Source: Tenebrio molitor (Eukaryota > Arthropoda > Insecta > Coleoptera > Tenebrionidae). Taken from it: 64,000 nt of DNA. Shown in pieces: positions 1-10,888 of the stretch. Both the position numbers and the translations under genes were made by a program. Positions within the stretch are counted from its first letter, which is position 1; each line of letters begins with the position of its first letter. The stretch is from positions 13,764,001 through 13,828,000 of the forward strand of contig NC_091048.1 in NCBI RefSeq assembly GCF_963966145.1, read 5' to 3'. The notes beneath the pieces were generated by a model. It was not told where the DNA came from. It ran no database searches and was given only the letters and a program-made list of their open reading frames with translations.

Positions 1-202
1 TCTTCTGACATTCTTTGTGGAAACGTAAATGGAAAGTGTTGAAAATTTTAAAAATGGCCTACCCTGAAGACAAAAAAAGGATGAAGGTATTTATAAGGTG
101 TCATCTTTATGGAAAAAGATGAAATTGGTTTTGATTTGGCTTTAATTTCAAAATTTGTCACCAAAAAAAAAAGTTTGCGGCCAACGAAAAATTTTTGTAA
201 TC

Positions 203-316
203 AACTCTTTTGTTAATGGGCGATTAATAATCTCAACTATTAAAGCCACTCACTCGCTACACTCGTTCGTGCTTTAAACAGTTTCGATTATTAATCGCCT
301 TCATTAACAAACTAGT
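203..316. repeat. Short palindromic repeat (MITE-like)
   Basis: Two inverted arms of about 28 bp (ending GGGCGATTAATAATC and starting GATTATTAATCGCC) flank a centre with the inverted pair TTAAAGC/GCTTTAA around CACTCGCTACACTCGTTCG. The GAG/CGA-rich centre recurs in other palindromes of this window. No coding potential seen. Confidence 0.7.
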
Positions 317-1820
317 TTATTAAATAACTATTAATACTTACAGTTATTAAAAACATAATTATTAAAAACAATTTGGGAACCTGACTGGCGTAACATGTAA
401 TTTTATTCGTTTTTGACACAAGACAGACTAGGAAGACGATTTATCCGCGATAAACATTTTTTATTGGATGAAAGCAAGCGCAGAACACGCACGTTTGAGG
501 TATGTGGGAATTAATCTGTAGTAATATAACAATAATTGACTTAAACATCGGATTGATTTGCGAAGCTGATGGCATGCTCCATCTCGACTTATGCATTTTT
601 ACAACAAATTGACACAATTCGCATTATTTTAGAAAATGTGAAACTTATTTATTAGTTACTGTAAAGAGTTGCTTTCAAAAATAATAACCTATTTATTTTG
701 TTCAGCATAAATGAAAAAACTACAGTGTTTCATTTGACAATCAAGACCGTTTAAATAAGGGACAAAAACTAACGGGAACTGAAATTGTTGGAGATTAGAT
801 TTATGAGTTTATGACTGTGGTCAGCTCCCTTTGTCGAGATGCGTTTGTGAATGGCGCTTTGTGTTCGTCAGAAAACCGACAGTGAGCGGAGCACTGCGAA
901 CCGTTCGTGGCGCGCATGCGCTCTCGAGGTTCACAGCTTCGCCGTCCAAATCAGACGAACGCTTCCTTGTAATTTATTTAAAGAGTGTACTAAATTATGG
1001 TATGTATTTAATAAAATGTATGGATCCCCATATTTGTAAGACAGCCTAACAAATTAATGAGTAAATGTTATAATCAACAGCAACTTCGCTCCTACCTTTT
1101 CAGGTAAAATTAGAAATCGGCCCCAAAATGGGCATTCAGTTATTCTGACGGACAAGCACCCGTGATGCTTAATAATATTTTTGCATCATCGGAACTATTA
1201 ATAAATAGATAAAATTTTCTTTTTAATTTATTAAATTGTTTGATTTTTCCAAAGAAGGCATTTTTTACATTTTTCATACTAGTTTATGGCCCATTGCTCT
1301 GCGCGCGATGCCGAATCTAAACAATAATTTCTTATTTGATTACTTACCGTCTTTTGATAAGTAAACATGTTCATGAAATCCGTAAACACGTGAAAATGAC
1401 CGGCGGTGCAAAAACGTTTTCTACTGACAAATTGTCATTACAAAAGTTTACCTGTAAAATGGTAAAGAAAAAAAAATTTCTTCATTTTCTTCATTGTTGT
1501 AGCTACTTTTAATTCGTTAAACAAATTTCTGAACTAACAATATTTGCGTTAATACTTACCTGCCTTAAATTGAGATTGCACATTGAAAACGCGTATTCTT
1601 TTTGGAGATTTTTGGGTCCTATTTTGGTAAGTAAATTCTCACCGTCTGTGGGAGACATTCAATTAAAAATGTTATGCTGTCCGCTAATATGTTGGAACTT
1701 TAAATCTTTATAAAGTTCGTCGAGCCTTTTTCTCTTTTTTCATCAGATTCCACATAATTCTTACTGCATCACTACACAAAATTAAAGCTAACGGTTTTTC
1801 GTTATCACTCTTATCACATA
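317..1820. other. No gene recognised
   Basis: About 1.5 kb of AT-rich sequence. The 60-72 codon frames near 831-1049 overlap each other and show no recognisable motif or splice context. I see no RNA gene or clear repeat. Confidence 0.5.
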
Positions 1821-2567
1821 CAGGTCGCTAAAAAGTATCGATACAGCTAAATATTTTCAAAACGGTTTAGCAGAGCTCGTTGAAATTTGGCACACAGCTA
1901 GAAATGTTTAAATTCTATAGGCTGATATTTTTTTCAATTTTATAACATCTTTTATTTTGAAGATACAAAGCCAACTTGATTTTTTTTAAATGACACGAGA
2001 GGTCAAATTTAACACCGTTAAAAAGAATATTTTTTTGTGAATCCAGTGATGTAGCACATGTATATCTCAATTTACTCGAAACTTTATAAAAAATTTATCG
2101 AATTAATAAAATTTGAAAAAATTTGACCTTTGGAATGTTTTTTTAGCCATTGTTAATTCTTTGCCGCCTGAACTTTGGCCAAAAAATTAATAAAAGTAAA
2201 TAATAAGTGTAGAAGTAAGGCATTTAACTGAAACAGATACATTTTAATAAAAAAGATAAAAAGTTTAAACCCGAAATACATAATTTTTAAGCAAAAAAAA
2301 TTTTCAAAATGGCGGCGATGTGGGCATGTGTTACATCACTGAATTCACAAAAAATACTCTTTTCAAAAATATTACATTTAAGTCCCCCGTGCCATTTAAA
2401 AAAAATCAAGTTAGCCTTGCATCTTTAAAATAAATGACGTTAAAAAATTCAAAAAAAACTATTAAATGATAAAATTTAAACACTTCTAGCTGTGTGCCAA
2501 ATTTCAATGAGCTCTGCTAAACCGTTCTGAAAATATTTAGCTGAATCCATACTTTTTAGCGACCCTG
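1821..2567. mobile_element. TIR element, ~747 bp, non-autonomous
   Basis: Both ends read CAGGGTCGCTAAAAAGTAT or a close variant in inverted orientation (left end has one G fewer) and are flanked by TA. The arms stay similar for about 95 bp (for example TTTAGCAGAGCTC near the ends) and weakly for some 200 bp. No reading frame inside. The TA target and TIR suggest a Tc1/mariner-type or related DNA element; the superfamily is inference. Confidence 0.8.
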
Positions 2568-3303
2568 TATAATGTAGCTGTAATGACACGCAACCTCGGA
2601 ACTATCGAACTGAACTGAGACGATTATAAAAAAAAATCACTTAAAAACATAACGCACTGAAACATACAAAACTCTCCATCCCGCCGGTAGTTATCCTATG
2701 CCTATGATGTTGTTTACAGAATTACAGCTGTGACTCTAAATGAAGGTTCAGTACAGTTATTTTCAATAATTGTTATAAACTGTTGTTGGAATTATTAATT
2801 CTTCGAGTATTAATGATATAGCAAATGTTATAAAGTGTAGACACTCGTCTCTGTGTCTGTAAAAAAGCGTGCAATCTATCATTAGTGGACAGAGTATAGC
2901 TGTTCGTTGCGTGCTCGGTTCGTCGGCTGTTCGTGGCACCAATTTTGCGACGAGCATTACATTACATGTTACATTACATGCTCGGTTCGCGTAGTCTGTA
3001 CGCGCCTTAAGATCTCTAGAACCGCGACGGAGGTTTCACGTCAGCATTCCAGAGCCGCATCGAGCAGGACTTAGGTCCGCCTCCGCTAACGGCCGTAACT
3101 TAACCGTGGCCTCCCCAGAAATTTACTAGACAACCCCACGACTTCCTGATTGAAACCTAACCCCCATAGTGACGCACTTACAACATTTTACTTTAACTCT
3201 TCCGAAATCTAGCGGTGCTTAACAACAACATAAAGAAAACCCGAGTTTAATTCAATCGAACAACGCGTACCATAAAACGATGCGAAAATTCAACACAACA
3301 AAG
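2568..3303. other. No gene recognised
   Basis: A 64-codon minus frame at 2763-2957 has no recognisable motif. The 2940-3100 stretch is more GC-rich than its surroundings but I could not assign it. Confidence 0.4.
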
Positions 3304-3440
3304 CGCAACATTAAACAATGATGAAATAAACAAAACATAACGCAACATTAAACAAGGATAACATAAGCAAAAACAAACCGCAACATTAAACAATGAGGAA
3401 ATAAAAGAGAACAAAACGTGAAGTTAAATAACGATAAAAT
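3304..3440. repeat. Tandem repeat, ~37-bp unit, about four copies
   Basis: The core CGCAACATTAAACAA recurs at 3304, 3341 and 3379, with a degenerate fourth unit from about 3416. Spacing is 37-38 bp. Units vary mainly in the AAATAAA-rich part. Confidence 0.75.
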
Positions 3441-4103
3441 AGAACCACTTTAAATGGCACAAATATCAGTAAACAACATAAATCACGAATACAATAATCG
3501 CTGGTAATGTTAAACAAAAAGAAAATGGCGGGTCGAGTGCCGTTAGAAAATGTTAGTGAAGAAAAAAAACAAAATGGACGCACGCGGTTCGGACGACGGC
3601 TCCGAATTTGCGAAATTACCAGATTGTTAAAAAAATGAACCTCCCGGAAGAAAGATAACGCTTAAAATTAACAAATGGGCGCTTCTTAAAGCCACAGCAT
3701 GCAACAAAATAAAATCTACAACATACCCTTACCACGTGGTCCTGGTCCCAAAACAAAACACAAAAAAAAGGCAACGAAAGTGGGATAAATTACCCAGGTG
3801 AATTAAAAACGTTGAATTCTTCACGGGGACACAAAATATCTACTCGGAACGGTAGTGTAATCGGTTCAGATGTAACTTACAGATTTTTGGAATATTGGAT
3901 CGCTCTTCGCAAGGTCTGTTCGTTTTTCGAAAAACCAAACAAAAGGGACCTACCCCCTTCAACCACCCGCGCGAGCGAGCTTCCACCCCCGATATATTTC
4001 CGCTCGTAGTTCCTAGTCTAGCCGCTAGTACCTTCACATTTGGCGCGCTCTCGTGGCGGTACCGGGAATTTTAAAAGTTTAAATTTTAAACTGGGTCACT
4101 ACA
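3441..4103. other. No gene recognised
   Basis: Two overlapping 65-codon frames on opposite strands (3812-4037) have no motif. Around 4039-4060 the text TTTGGCGCGCTCTCGTGGCG resembles the primer-binding region that follows some insect LTRs, but no LTR could be delimited. Confidence 0.35.
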
Positions 4104-4124
4104 AAGGTTTGAAGAAAAAATAGT
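4104..4124. repeat. Flank homologous to 36285-36305
   Basis: AAGGTTTGAAGAAAAAATA precedes the MITE here. At 36285 the same string lies almost directly next to the 120-bp hairpin that here lies beyond the MITE. The two loci therefore share an older repeat, with the MITE present only in this copy. Confidence 0.7.
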
Positions 4125-4125
4125 A

Positions 4126-4481
4126 TATAATTGATTTCATATAAATGTTCATCAAGTGAGCTGTGCATTTGTAAAAGCACCTTTAATTTAGTTACATTAC
4201 AAAAGTCACATTTATGAAGGTCATGTCCAATAAATCTTTACTTGGTAAAAATACAAAGACAAAAACAAATAAGAATTACTTTAATTTAATCGGTAAAAAG
4301 ACGTAACATTGCTTTTGAAATCAGCAATGTTAAAATGGACAAAAACTGAATAATTAGTCAAATTGGGTTCGCGCAGAGCAAGCAACTCAAGAAAGTCAAA
4401 GTCACTAGCTTTAGCTTTACTACCAACAGAAAATCTGATTTTCATGGCTTGCTTAGATGCACATTTATATGAAATTGAGTA
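4126..4481 (-). mobile_element. MITE family A copy, ~355 bp
   Basis: The ends are imperfect inverted repeats: ATTTCATATAAATGTTCATC on the left, and on the right the complement of ATTTCATATAAATGTGCATC. It is the same sequence as the three copies at 59206-60180 and is oriented like the inverted copy there. It sits at a TATA-like target inside a repeat whose unoccupied version occurs at 36.3 kb. Frames in it are incidental. Confidence 0.85.
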
Positions 4482-4601
4482 TATGTTATTCGGAGCAAAA
4501 ATTGTTGTATGTGCTTTGGCTGGTTTGTCTGCCTCACTGCGTTCGGCAGCCAATCTACCAGCCGCAGTACATAAAACTTCATTTTTGCTCCTCATAACAT
4601 A
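4482..4601. repeat. 120-bp hairpin repeat, copy 1
   Basis: TATGTTATTCGGAGCAAAAA at the left matches the complement of the right end TTTTTGCTCCTCATAACATA, leaving a near-palindrome with a centre GCCTCACTGCGTTCGGCAGCC. A second copy with few differences lies at 36308-36428. Confidence 0.85.
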
Positions 4602-4614
4602 AAGCTTGTTTGAC

Positions 4615-4771
4615 ACGATGCTAAATTTTGTAGAAAATTTGTTAGAAAATGAGAGAGACACTCGATCAGGACCAATGAACGATCAGGATCATAGTCTGTC
4701 TTTGTCAGATCCTGATCGTTCATTGGTCCTCTCTCATTTTCTAACAAATTTTCTACAAAATTTAGCATCGT
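4615..4771. repeat. Long near-perfect hairpin
   Basis: ACGATGCTAAATTTTGTAGA at 4615 is repeated as its exact complement ending at 4771, and pairing continues through GAAAATTTGTTAGAAAATGA. The arms carry GACCAATGAACGATCAGGAT and its complement, with an asymmetric bulge of about 12 bases near 4671. The arms look nearly identical, so the element is young or is maintained. Confidence 0.85.
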
Positions 4772-4854
4772 ATCATACAGCCTTAATACACTATTTTATA
4801 ATTAAACAGTTTAGAGAGAATTGAACAGTTTATTGAACATCAAAAAATGTAATA

Positions 4855-5261
4855 CTATTGGGGCCAAAATACTTTGGTCGTCATTTTTCTGTCACTTCAA
4901 AACAAATTAATGTAAACCAAGTATTAACGTCAAGTCAATAGTGATGACAATTTCAAATTATTGACTTTTCTCTTGTCAAAAATATGGCACCATCCACCAT
5001 TCAAAAATTTAGAATCATCTCCCTTGATTCTGGGGGATTGTCCATGGGCCAAATTGCTTGTGGAAACCTTTTCAAAATTTTTCCTCCTTGAAATATCTCC
5101 TTCCGTTGTCCATTTTTCGGTATTTAACATTTTGCAATGACGAGTTTGACAGTGACAGTGGTTGACAGTAGTAAAAAATAAGGTTAACCGTCCTAATGCT
5201 TGCTTTACAACTTTATGTCAGTCAACTGACTTTGACGACCAAAGTAATTTGTCCCCAATAG
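4855..5261. mobile_element. MITE, ~407 bp
   Basis: Inverted ends CTATTGGGG and CCCCAATAG are flanked by TA (4853-4854 and 5262-5263). The arms extend about 30 bp, including ACTTTGGTCGTCA and its complement. The interior is unrelated; a 66-codon minus frame inside looks incidental. Confidence 0.75.
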
Positions 5262-5283
5262 TACATAAAATTAAAATTATGTA

Positions 5284-5557
5284 TTGGGTGATTCAAAATG
5301 ATTGTGGCCAAGTATGGCAACTATGTACGAAAATTTATGTGGCAAGTGTGTGGATAAGGTAGAGTTGTCATTTGTATGACATTTCATAAGCGTGCATTTG
5401 ATTTTTTTGATATCATTACACATTGATTTGACAGTTTTCAAAATTGCGCGACTATGAACTGTCAAAGAAATATCAACTCTACCCTGCCCACACAGTTGCC
5501 ACATAAATTTTCGTACATAGTTGCCATACTTGGCCACAATCATTTTGAATCACCCAA
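5284..5557. mobile_element. MITE, 274 bp, ~85-bp TIRs
   Basis: Inverted arms begin TTGGGTGATTCAAAATGATT and stay nearly identical for about 85 bp (a few mismatches beyond AAATTTATGTGGCAA). TA flanks both sides. The frames on each strand are artefacts of the inverted repeat. Confidence 0.9.
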
Positions 5558-5883
5558 TATATGAAACAGAATCTGAGATGAAATAATTTGTTGAGGTTTA
5601 CGTTAACATTTATATTAAAAGATAAAATACATTTTTGGGTTTTGATGATGTTTTAAGAACTGTTACAGAATGTTGGATAAAACTATGTAAGTACCTAGGT
5701 ACTTATTACACTCGTGCCTTAACAGCAAATAAGTCACTCAAGAAAAATTAGCCCACTCGAACAAGCCCTCATGATTAAACATTTCTTTCGTCTTATAAGC
5801 AGTCTTAAACAGCCTACACACGATACGATCTGTCGTACTACAGATCGTTCAACTGTGTTTGAAGCTACGGTTGGAATGATATA
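5558..5883. other. No gene recognised
   Basis: Short spacer between repeat elements; nothing coding or structured noticed apart from a small GTACCTAGGTAC palindrome near 5691. Confidence 0.4.
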
Positions 5884-6250
5884 CAGGCTGATTCACGTAG
5901 CCCGTTCATTAGAAACTTTTTGATTTCCCAAAATCATATTGATATGAAAATTGGTAGTTCACTATAACCGACTACTCCAAGTTCAAATGAAATATTTTCA
6001 AAATGGCGACACTTCCGGAAATACCGGAAATCGATGCCATCTTTGTTTTTTTAAATAGAAAGGTCCCATTTTGACTTCACATTTCGATTCTACGTTAACT
6101 TTTGAGTTTAGTACGTCTTTTTGTCAATACTTATCTGTCATCGTTTTTGACCTATGTCATCTTTTTTGCAAAAAAGCGAGGTTGCAGGGCTTCATTAAAA
6201 AATTTATAATTCCTGAACCATCAGAAATAAATAATTTATTTTTACTTTAC
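5884..6250 (+). repeat. Left arm of a foldback-type element
   Basis: Begins CAGGCTGATTCACGTAGC after TA. Its ~365 bp recurs in inverted orientation at 11590-11968, which ends with the complement before TA. The homology includes TTCCGGAAATACCGGAAATC and a shared 60-70 codon frame that is probably incidental. The two arms bracket a nested non-LTR retrotransposon and a second foldback. Confidence 0.8.
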
Positions 6251-7332
6251 TGACTTGCCAAAGATTTGGCAAGTTAAGCCATTGGTCCCGGTCTATTGAG
6301 TTGGTCACCATGCCCCTCATAGATTTGTAAACCAGTCCTAGACTGTGTAACAAATTTTTTATTATTTATAATAATAATAATAGACTTGTTCCCACCAAGG
6401 GCGCACTATCACAGCGAGAAGCGCTGGATACCATTGACCCGCAAACGGGCTCGGCCGATGTTTTGCCGTGGAACAAGTTCCGAATCCAACAGGTGTAGAC
6501 CCAATTACTGGATCGGAACAAAAAGAAGCAAAAATGTAAAAAAAAAAACAGAACAAAACACAAAACAAAAATCAGAAACAACAGACAATTAACAGACAAT
6601 TAAACTCACTTATCACTCTTGTGCAAACTGCTTCACAGAGCTCACTCCAAACATACAACCACCGCCTCAGTGACCTCCTTGATGGAGCACTTGAAAAGAT
6701 CCACCTCATCCTCTAGCAAATTACCCAGTTTTAAAATTCTGTATACTGGTGAACCAGCCAAAACATTTGTCCTTGCCCGCGGAACAATAAAACTTGCCTT
6801 GTCTCTTAAATTCGGCCTGGGAACACGAAACGGATTTTTTTCCAGTAGTTCTGTACAATCCAGCTGACCGCGAATCAGCTTTACCAGGAATCTCGCATCA
6901 GCTATGTCTCGTCTACATTGTAAGTGAGTAAAAAAATATTTTCCAAGTAAAACAGCATGATCTATACCCCTGGGCGGAAAATGTCCTTCAGTAATATGAA
7001 AGAGATATTTCAGAAAGCGCCGCTGCACCCTTTCCAAACCAGCTTTCATGTATATCTGCGAACAGCAGGGCGCGACATTCTAAGTCAGCAACAATATCAT
7101 TAATATAGATGTTGAAAAGTAATGGACCCAAAACTGAACCTTGGGGAACACCTGACATCTGAATATATTCCCTTGAGGAAAAACCGTTATACGAAACGAA
7201 TTGCTTTCTTCCAGTGAGGTAAGACAAAAACCAGTCCAGGAGAAACCCGTGCACCCCGATCTCTGAAAGTTTGTACAGCAATATATGGTGGTCCACACTG
7301 TCGAACGCTTTGGCGACGTCTGTATACCACGG

Positions 7333-8717
7333 TGTCCCAGAACTCGCGCCCCAGAGAAAAATGGAGAAATCTTCATAAAAGGACAAATAAATAATCCCAA
7401 TAAAAAAAAATTCTATGTTGAACGGTATTCAAGAAAAGAACAGTTTAATTCGACCAGTCAAAGCATTTTAAGCCATCCAGGTCTATTTCCCGTAATTGTT
7501 GCTAGGTTACATATTTTATTACGTTTTCAATAAACTGACCGGCTATGAAACTTTTGAGAAACGTCAGTGTCAAAATTTCATTCAAATCACTTCAAATCGC
7601 TTTAGTACCGCCGTCGTGGTCAAGCGTGCTCTTTCATCATGTATTCTGCAGCGGATTATTTGAAAATGTTGATTATTTACGGAGAATGTGGAAATGTTGA
7701 TAATTTACGGAGAATGTGGAAATGAAGTAAATCCACATGCTCTATTTTCAAGAGCATTTGAGCAACGATTTTATATAAATTTGTGGGCTGGTCTATTAGG
7801 GAATCGTGTGGTATGTCTTCAATAGAAATTAGTTTACATGTCAGCGAACTTCCTCTTTAGGTAGGATCTTGTGAATTTCCTGCACGGTAAGCCCGAGACA
7901 TGCACCCAGAACTTTGAATGGAGAATTTTTGAATGCAGAACTTTCCAATTTGCTTGAAGACATTCCACATCTTTTTTGAGCTATCGGCTAGTTTCAACAC
8001 GACGGCGCACTACCATACTTCAGTCGACAAGTTTGAGAAATTTTGGATCAACAGTATCCTCATCGATTGATAAGTTGTGGTGGTCCACGACACTGGCCTG
8101 TGCGGTCCTATTGCCTTATTGCTACAGGAGAACAATTCAGGAGTTGCGTTTAGGAAGCTTTTGCCACAATTACTCCTGAAATGGTTACCAATTCTAAACT
8201 GAATCTTTTGCGACTGGCACGGTTATGCTTGCAAATGAATGGTGGCCACTTTGAGCACTTCTTCTGATTGTATTTATTTTTCGTTTCATAATCCCTTTTG
8301 GCTTGTGTTATACCTTTTCTTCCTGTTTTGTACGATAAGCTCACGTGCATTAGAATAAACAAGGTTGTTTTCAGAACCGCCATTTGTTGTTTTATTTAAA
8401 AAAATAAAAATACTACATAGATTCATGTGATCGATGGCGAATGTGACATCTTGAATGACATCTGCCTTAACCTAACATGTTGATGTTGACACTTTAGCGG
8501 ACATGTCATTCTGACATTATTTAATTATGACAATTTATAAACTTAGCAACCGATTTTATTCACATTAACACCTCAGAGTTCCTTTTCTGGAATTGGTGGA
8601 TCTTAGATGTCCCACAACTCTCTTACGCAAGCCATTAATTGTTCTTCGTTTGCATTTTTAGAATCGAGATTGTCGTCGGCATTTGTCTGTTTTCTCTGGG
8701 GCGCGAGTTCTGGGACA
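7333..8717 (+). mobile_element. Mariner-like DNA transposon nested in the retrotransposon
   Basis: Ends are inverted repeats sharing at least 27 bp, beginning TGTCCCAGAACTCGCGCC (left 7333, right ending about 8717). They interrupt the RT codon series right at the Val-Ile-Tyr-Thr-Asp motif. The flank shows TATA-like duplicated sequence (TATACAG on both sides), though the exact duplication is blurred. Inside lie degraded transposase segments on the plus strand. About 1.38 kb remains. Confidence 0.8.
7639..8130 (+). pseudogene. Degraded transposase with DUF4817-like N-terminus
   Basis: From ATG 7639 the text reads MYSAADYLKMLIIYGECGN and, after an internal ~28-bp tandem duplication, NEVNPHALFSRAFEQRF. 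This resembles the DUF4817 helix-turn-helix that begins many insect mariner-like transposases. Around 7990-8110 broken frames give FQHDGA and GGPRHWPVRS, matching the second-Asp region (FQHDGA) and the following segment of the same family. Most of the DDE core is missing and frames shift repeatedly, so it is non-functional. Confidence 0.6.
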
Positions 8718-10569
8718 ACCTGTATATAACATCAACTTGACCCCTTTTGTCTAAACTGTCAGAAATGAATTGAGTCACACAAACCAAGTTCGTTACTGTA
8801 GATCGGCCCTTCATAAAGCCGTGCTGAGCAGTTGTCAGTATATTTTTCAAAACCGGAGACAGAAAGTTGAATATGGCGATTTCAAAAATTTTAGAAAAAG
8901 TGGATAGCAAAGCTACCGGGCGATAATTTTTTATTTCAGCCGAGTTTCCTGCTTTATGAACTGGTAAGACTTTCGTGCTTTTCCAAACATTTGGAAAGGT
9001 GCCTTGCTCCAGGGACAAATTGAAAATATGCACCAACGGTTCCAGAAATACACTTCTGCAATCTTTCACCAAAAAAGCGGGTATGTTATCACTTCCATAC
9101 GAGATCTTTGGTTTAAGTTGTTCAAACACTTTTTCGATGTCCGACTTGTCAAATTTTTTTAGAGTGAGGCACGGCCAGAAACTATTACTATACGACTTTG
9201 GTTTAATGTTGCCCGGAACAGAAGACGCGGAATACACACTCATAAAATAGTCAGCAAAAGAGTTGACTATATCTTGCGGTCGATCGCAGGAGACGTCACT
9301 GTAGGTCATCTTAGCTGGAATCCTGGTTACGCTATTTCTATCATGCACGTAAGACCAAAACATTTTTGGGTCCATCCGCAGCGAGTTCTCAACTTGGCAC
9401 ACGTAGGTGTTGTAATCGCGTAAGATCCTGGTCTTCACTAACCTTCTCAATGTCACGTATTCCTCACGGTCACGCTCCTTTTTAAATTTCTTATATTTTC
9501 TATAACATCGTTCTTTTGAAGGTATATTACATTTTAGTTCATGAGTATACCATCGGGGATAATGTCGACGATTGTGAGTATAACACGGCACGCTCTTGTC
9601 AAATAACGAATATATCTTTCCATAAAAAGCCGCGCAAACCTCATTTACATCATGCAGCGAATAGATGAGAGACCAGTCTACCTTAGACAGCAGAGAGTAC
9701 AGAAAAGGAAAATTAGCTCGGCGAAAGTTGTATGTTTTCGATTTACTAGAGTTTGGAAAATTGGATCTGGATCCGGCAATTATTTTAAGTTCAATCAGAA
9801 TGGCAGGATGGTGTGAATCTTCGTCCAGAATGGGAATAGAGTGCTGGAGACTCAGATGTTCAGACATGTCTGTCAAAACTAAATCCAATATGTTACCATG
9901 GGCATTAGCAATATTGTTGCACTGTCTGAAATTTAAGAAAGCAGTAAAGTCATGAAGGAGGTATCCCTTAGAGCTAACGGTATCCGATGAATTTGACAAA
10001 TTAAAATCGCCTACCAATACTCGAGAGATTCAAACAAAACTCCGAGAAGGTGTCAAAAAAGATCTCATAATCCACCAACGAAGTATTTGGAGGAACATAG
10101 ACACAAAAAATATACAGCACCATGGAGGAAAAACTAATCTTTACGCCCACAATATCAATTGAGGGAATCTTCTCAACAGCAGCGGACATGTCAATTGAAT
10201 CCATAAGATAGTTTGATCTAACCGCAAGCAGAACTCCCCCACCGCGAAGCTTACCACAAAGATCAAACCTGCGGTCACATCTGAAGACTGTGTACTGATG
10301 TAAAAGGAACAGCTCAGAACTTAGGATGTCAACGTTTAGCCAGGTTTCAGAAAATGCCAGCACGTCAAAATTACCATCAGAAGTTTTTACAATTAATTGC
10401 TCAGTTTTCGTTCGTAGGCCACGCACATTCTGGTAATAAATGCTCAGGAAAGAAAAGGTGCGATCCCTCAATTGACAATTCATTTTAACATTCAGATCAT
10501 TTATATCGCTACTTTCATTCATACATTTATTACAGGCCTTGGCACTAGAGACCGAGCTTGAAGAGTTAT

Positions 10570-10884
10570 CTAGTTTTTTGAAGAGATAAACGTGGAAGGT
10601 AGCTGAAACAGATTACGTTTGAAGTTATCTACCGCATATTTATAGGCCGTGCACTGGTCGTACTCCCACGCCGCATGGGAAACGTCGATGTTTTCCGGTT
10701 TGTTCCTTAAATTAATGCAATTTATGCATTTCTTTTCATTGTTGCGAGAAGCAACACATGCTTTAATTCCGTGATCACCCGCACATATAGGACAACAAAC
10801 CTTCAGATTGCACTGGCGAGACATATGATTAAAGCCATTGAAATTGAAACAACGAGGAACCGAAACGGCATCAACGCGCTATCA
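10570..10884 (-). pseudogene. ORF1 C-terminal fragment with CCHC knuckles
   Basis: The minus frame reads through three Cys/His clusters: CFNFNGFNHMSRQC (the second Cys of the first knuckle is replaced by Phe), CPICAGDHGIKAC, and a longer CINC...H...C cluster. This is the arrangement at the end of ORF1 nucleic-acid chaperones in CR1/Jockey-type elements. It lies directly upstream of ORF2 in the same element, and its N-terminal part is lost at the foldback boundary near 10889. Confidence 0.7.
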
Positions 10885-10888
10885 ACAA

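Larger units (their letters stand above)
6642..10522 (-). pseudogene. ORF2 of non-LTR element: endonuclease + reverse transcriptase, broken
   Basis: The protein would nick DNA and copy the element RNA. The N-terminal frame (10522-10001) shows endonuclease motifs YYQNVRGLRTK, FSETWL and GGGVLLAV. A frameshift near 10010 leads into the GDFN and DSHHPAI endonuclease motifs and then RT palm motifs such as SYGSDNIPAFL, NYRPVALLS and QHGFMKGRST. The frame ends at the inserted transposon near 8717 and resumes beyond it at about 7327 with TDVAKAFDSVDHHIL and SGVPQGSVLGPLLFN. The FADD box is cut: after FAD the frame jumps to the thumb and C-terminal region (RVQRRFLKYL), so the second catalytic Asp and roughly 100 or more residues are missing. 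It cannot encode active enzyme. Confidence 0.85.
6361..10888 (-). mobile_element. Non-LTR retrotransposon (CR1/Jockey-like), dead, interrupted
   Basis: Read on the minus strand it contains in order the end of a zinc-knuckle ORF1, an APE-type endonuclease, a reverse transcriptase and a 3' end finishing in a TATTATTATTATAAATAAT tail at about 6361-6385. The tail made of short TTA repeats is typical of CR1/I/Jockey-type elements. It is truncated at its 5' side where a foldback repeat begins near 10889, split by a DNA transposon at 7.33-8.72 kb, and carries frameshifts and a deletion over the RT active site. The clade is inferred from motifs only. Confidence 0.85.

Noticed and set aside
831..1049. 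Two overlapping 62-72 codon frames
   Set aside because: No motif, no start context and overlapping frames on the same strand; looks like chance.
3304..3440. Short tandem units, considered as a CRISPR-like array
   Set aside because: Units are contiguous without unique spacers, and the genome is eukaryotic.
4030..4065. Possible LTR primer-binding site (TTTGGCGC...GGCGGTACC)
   Set aside because: No LTR pair, no polypurine tract and no Gag-Pol sequence nearby.
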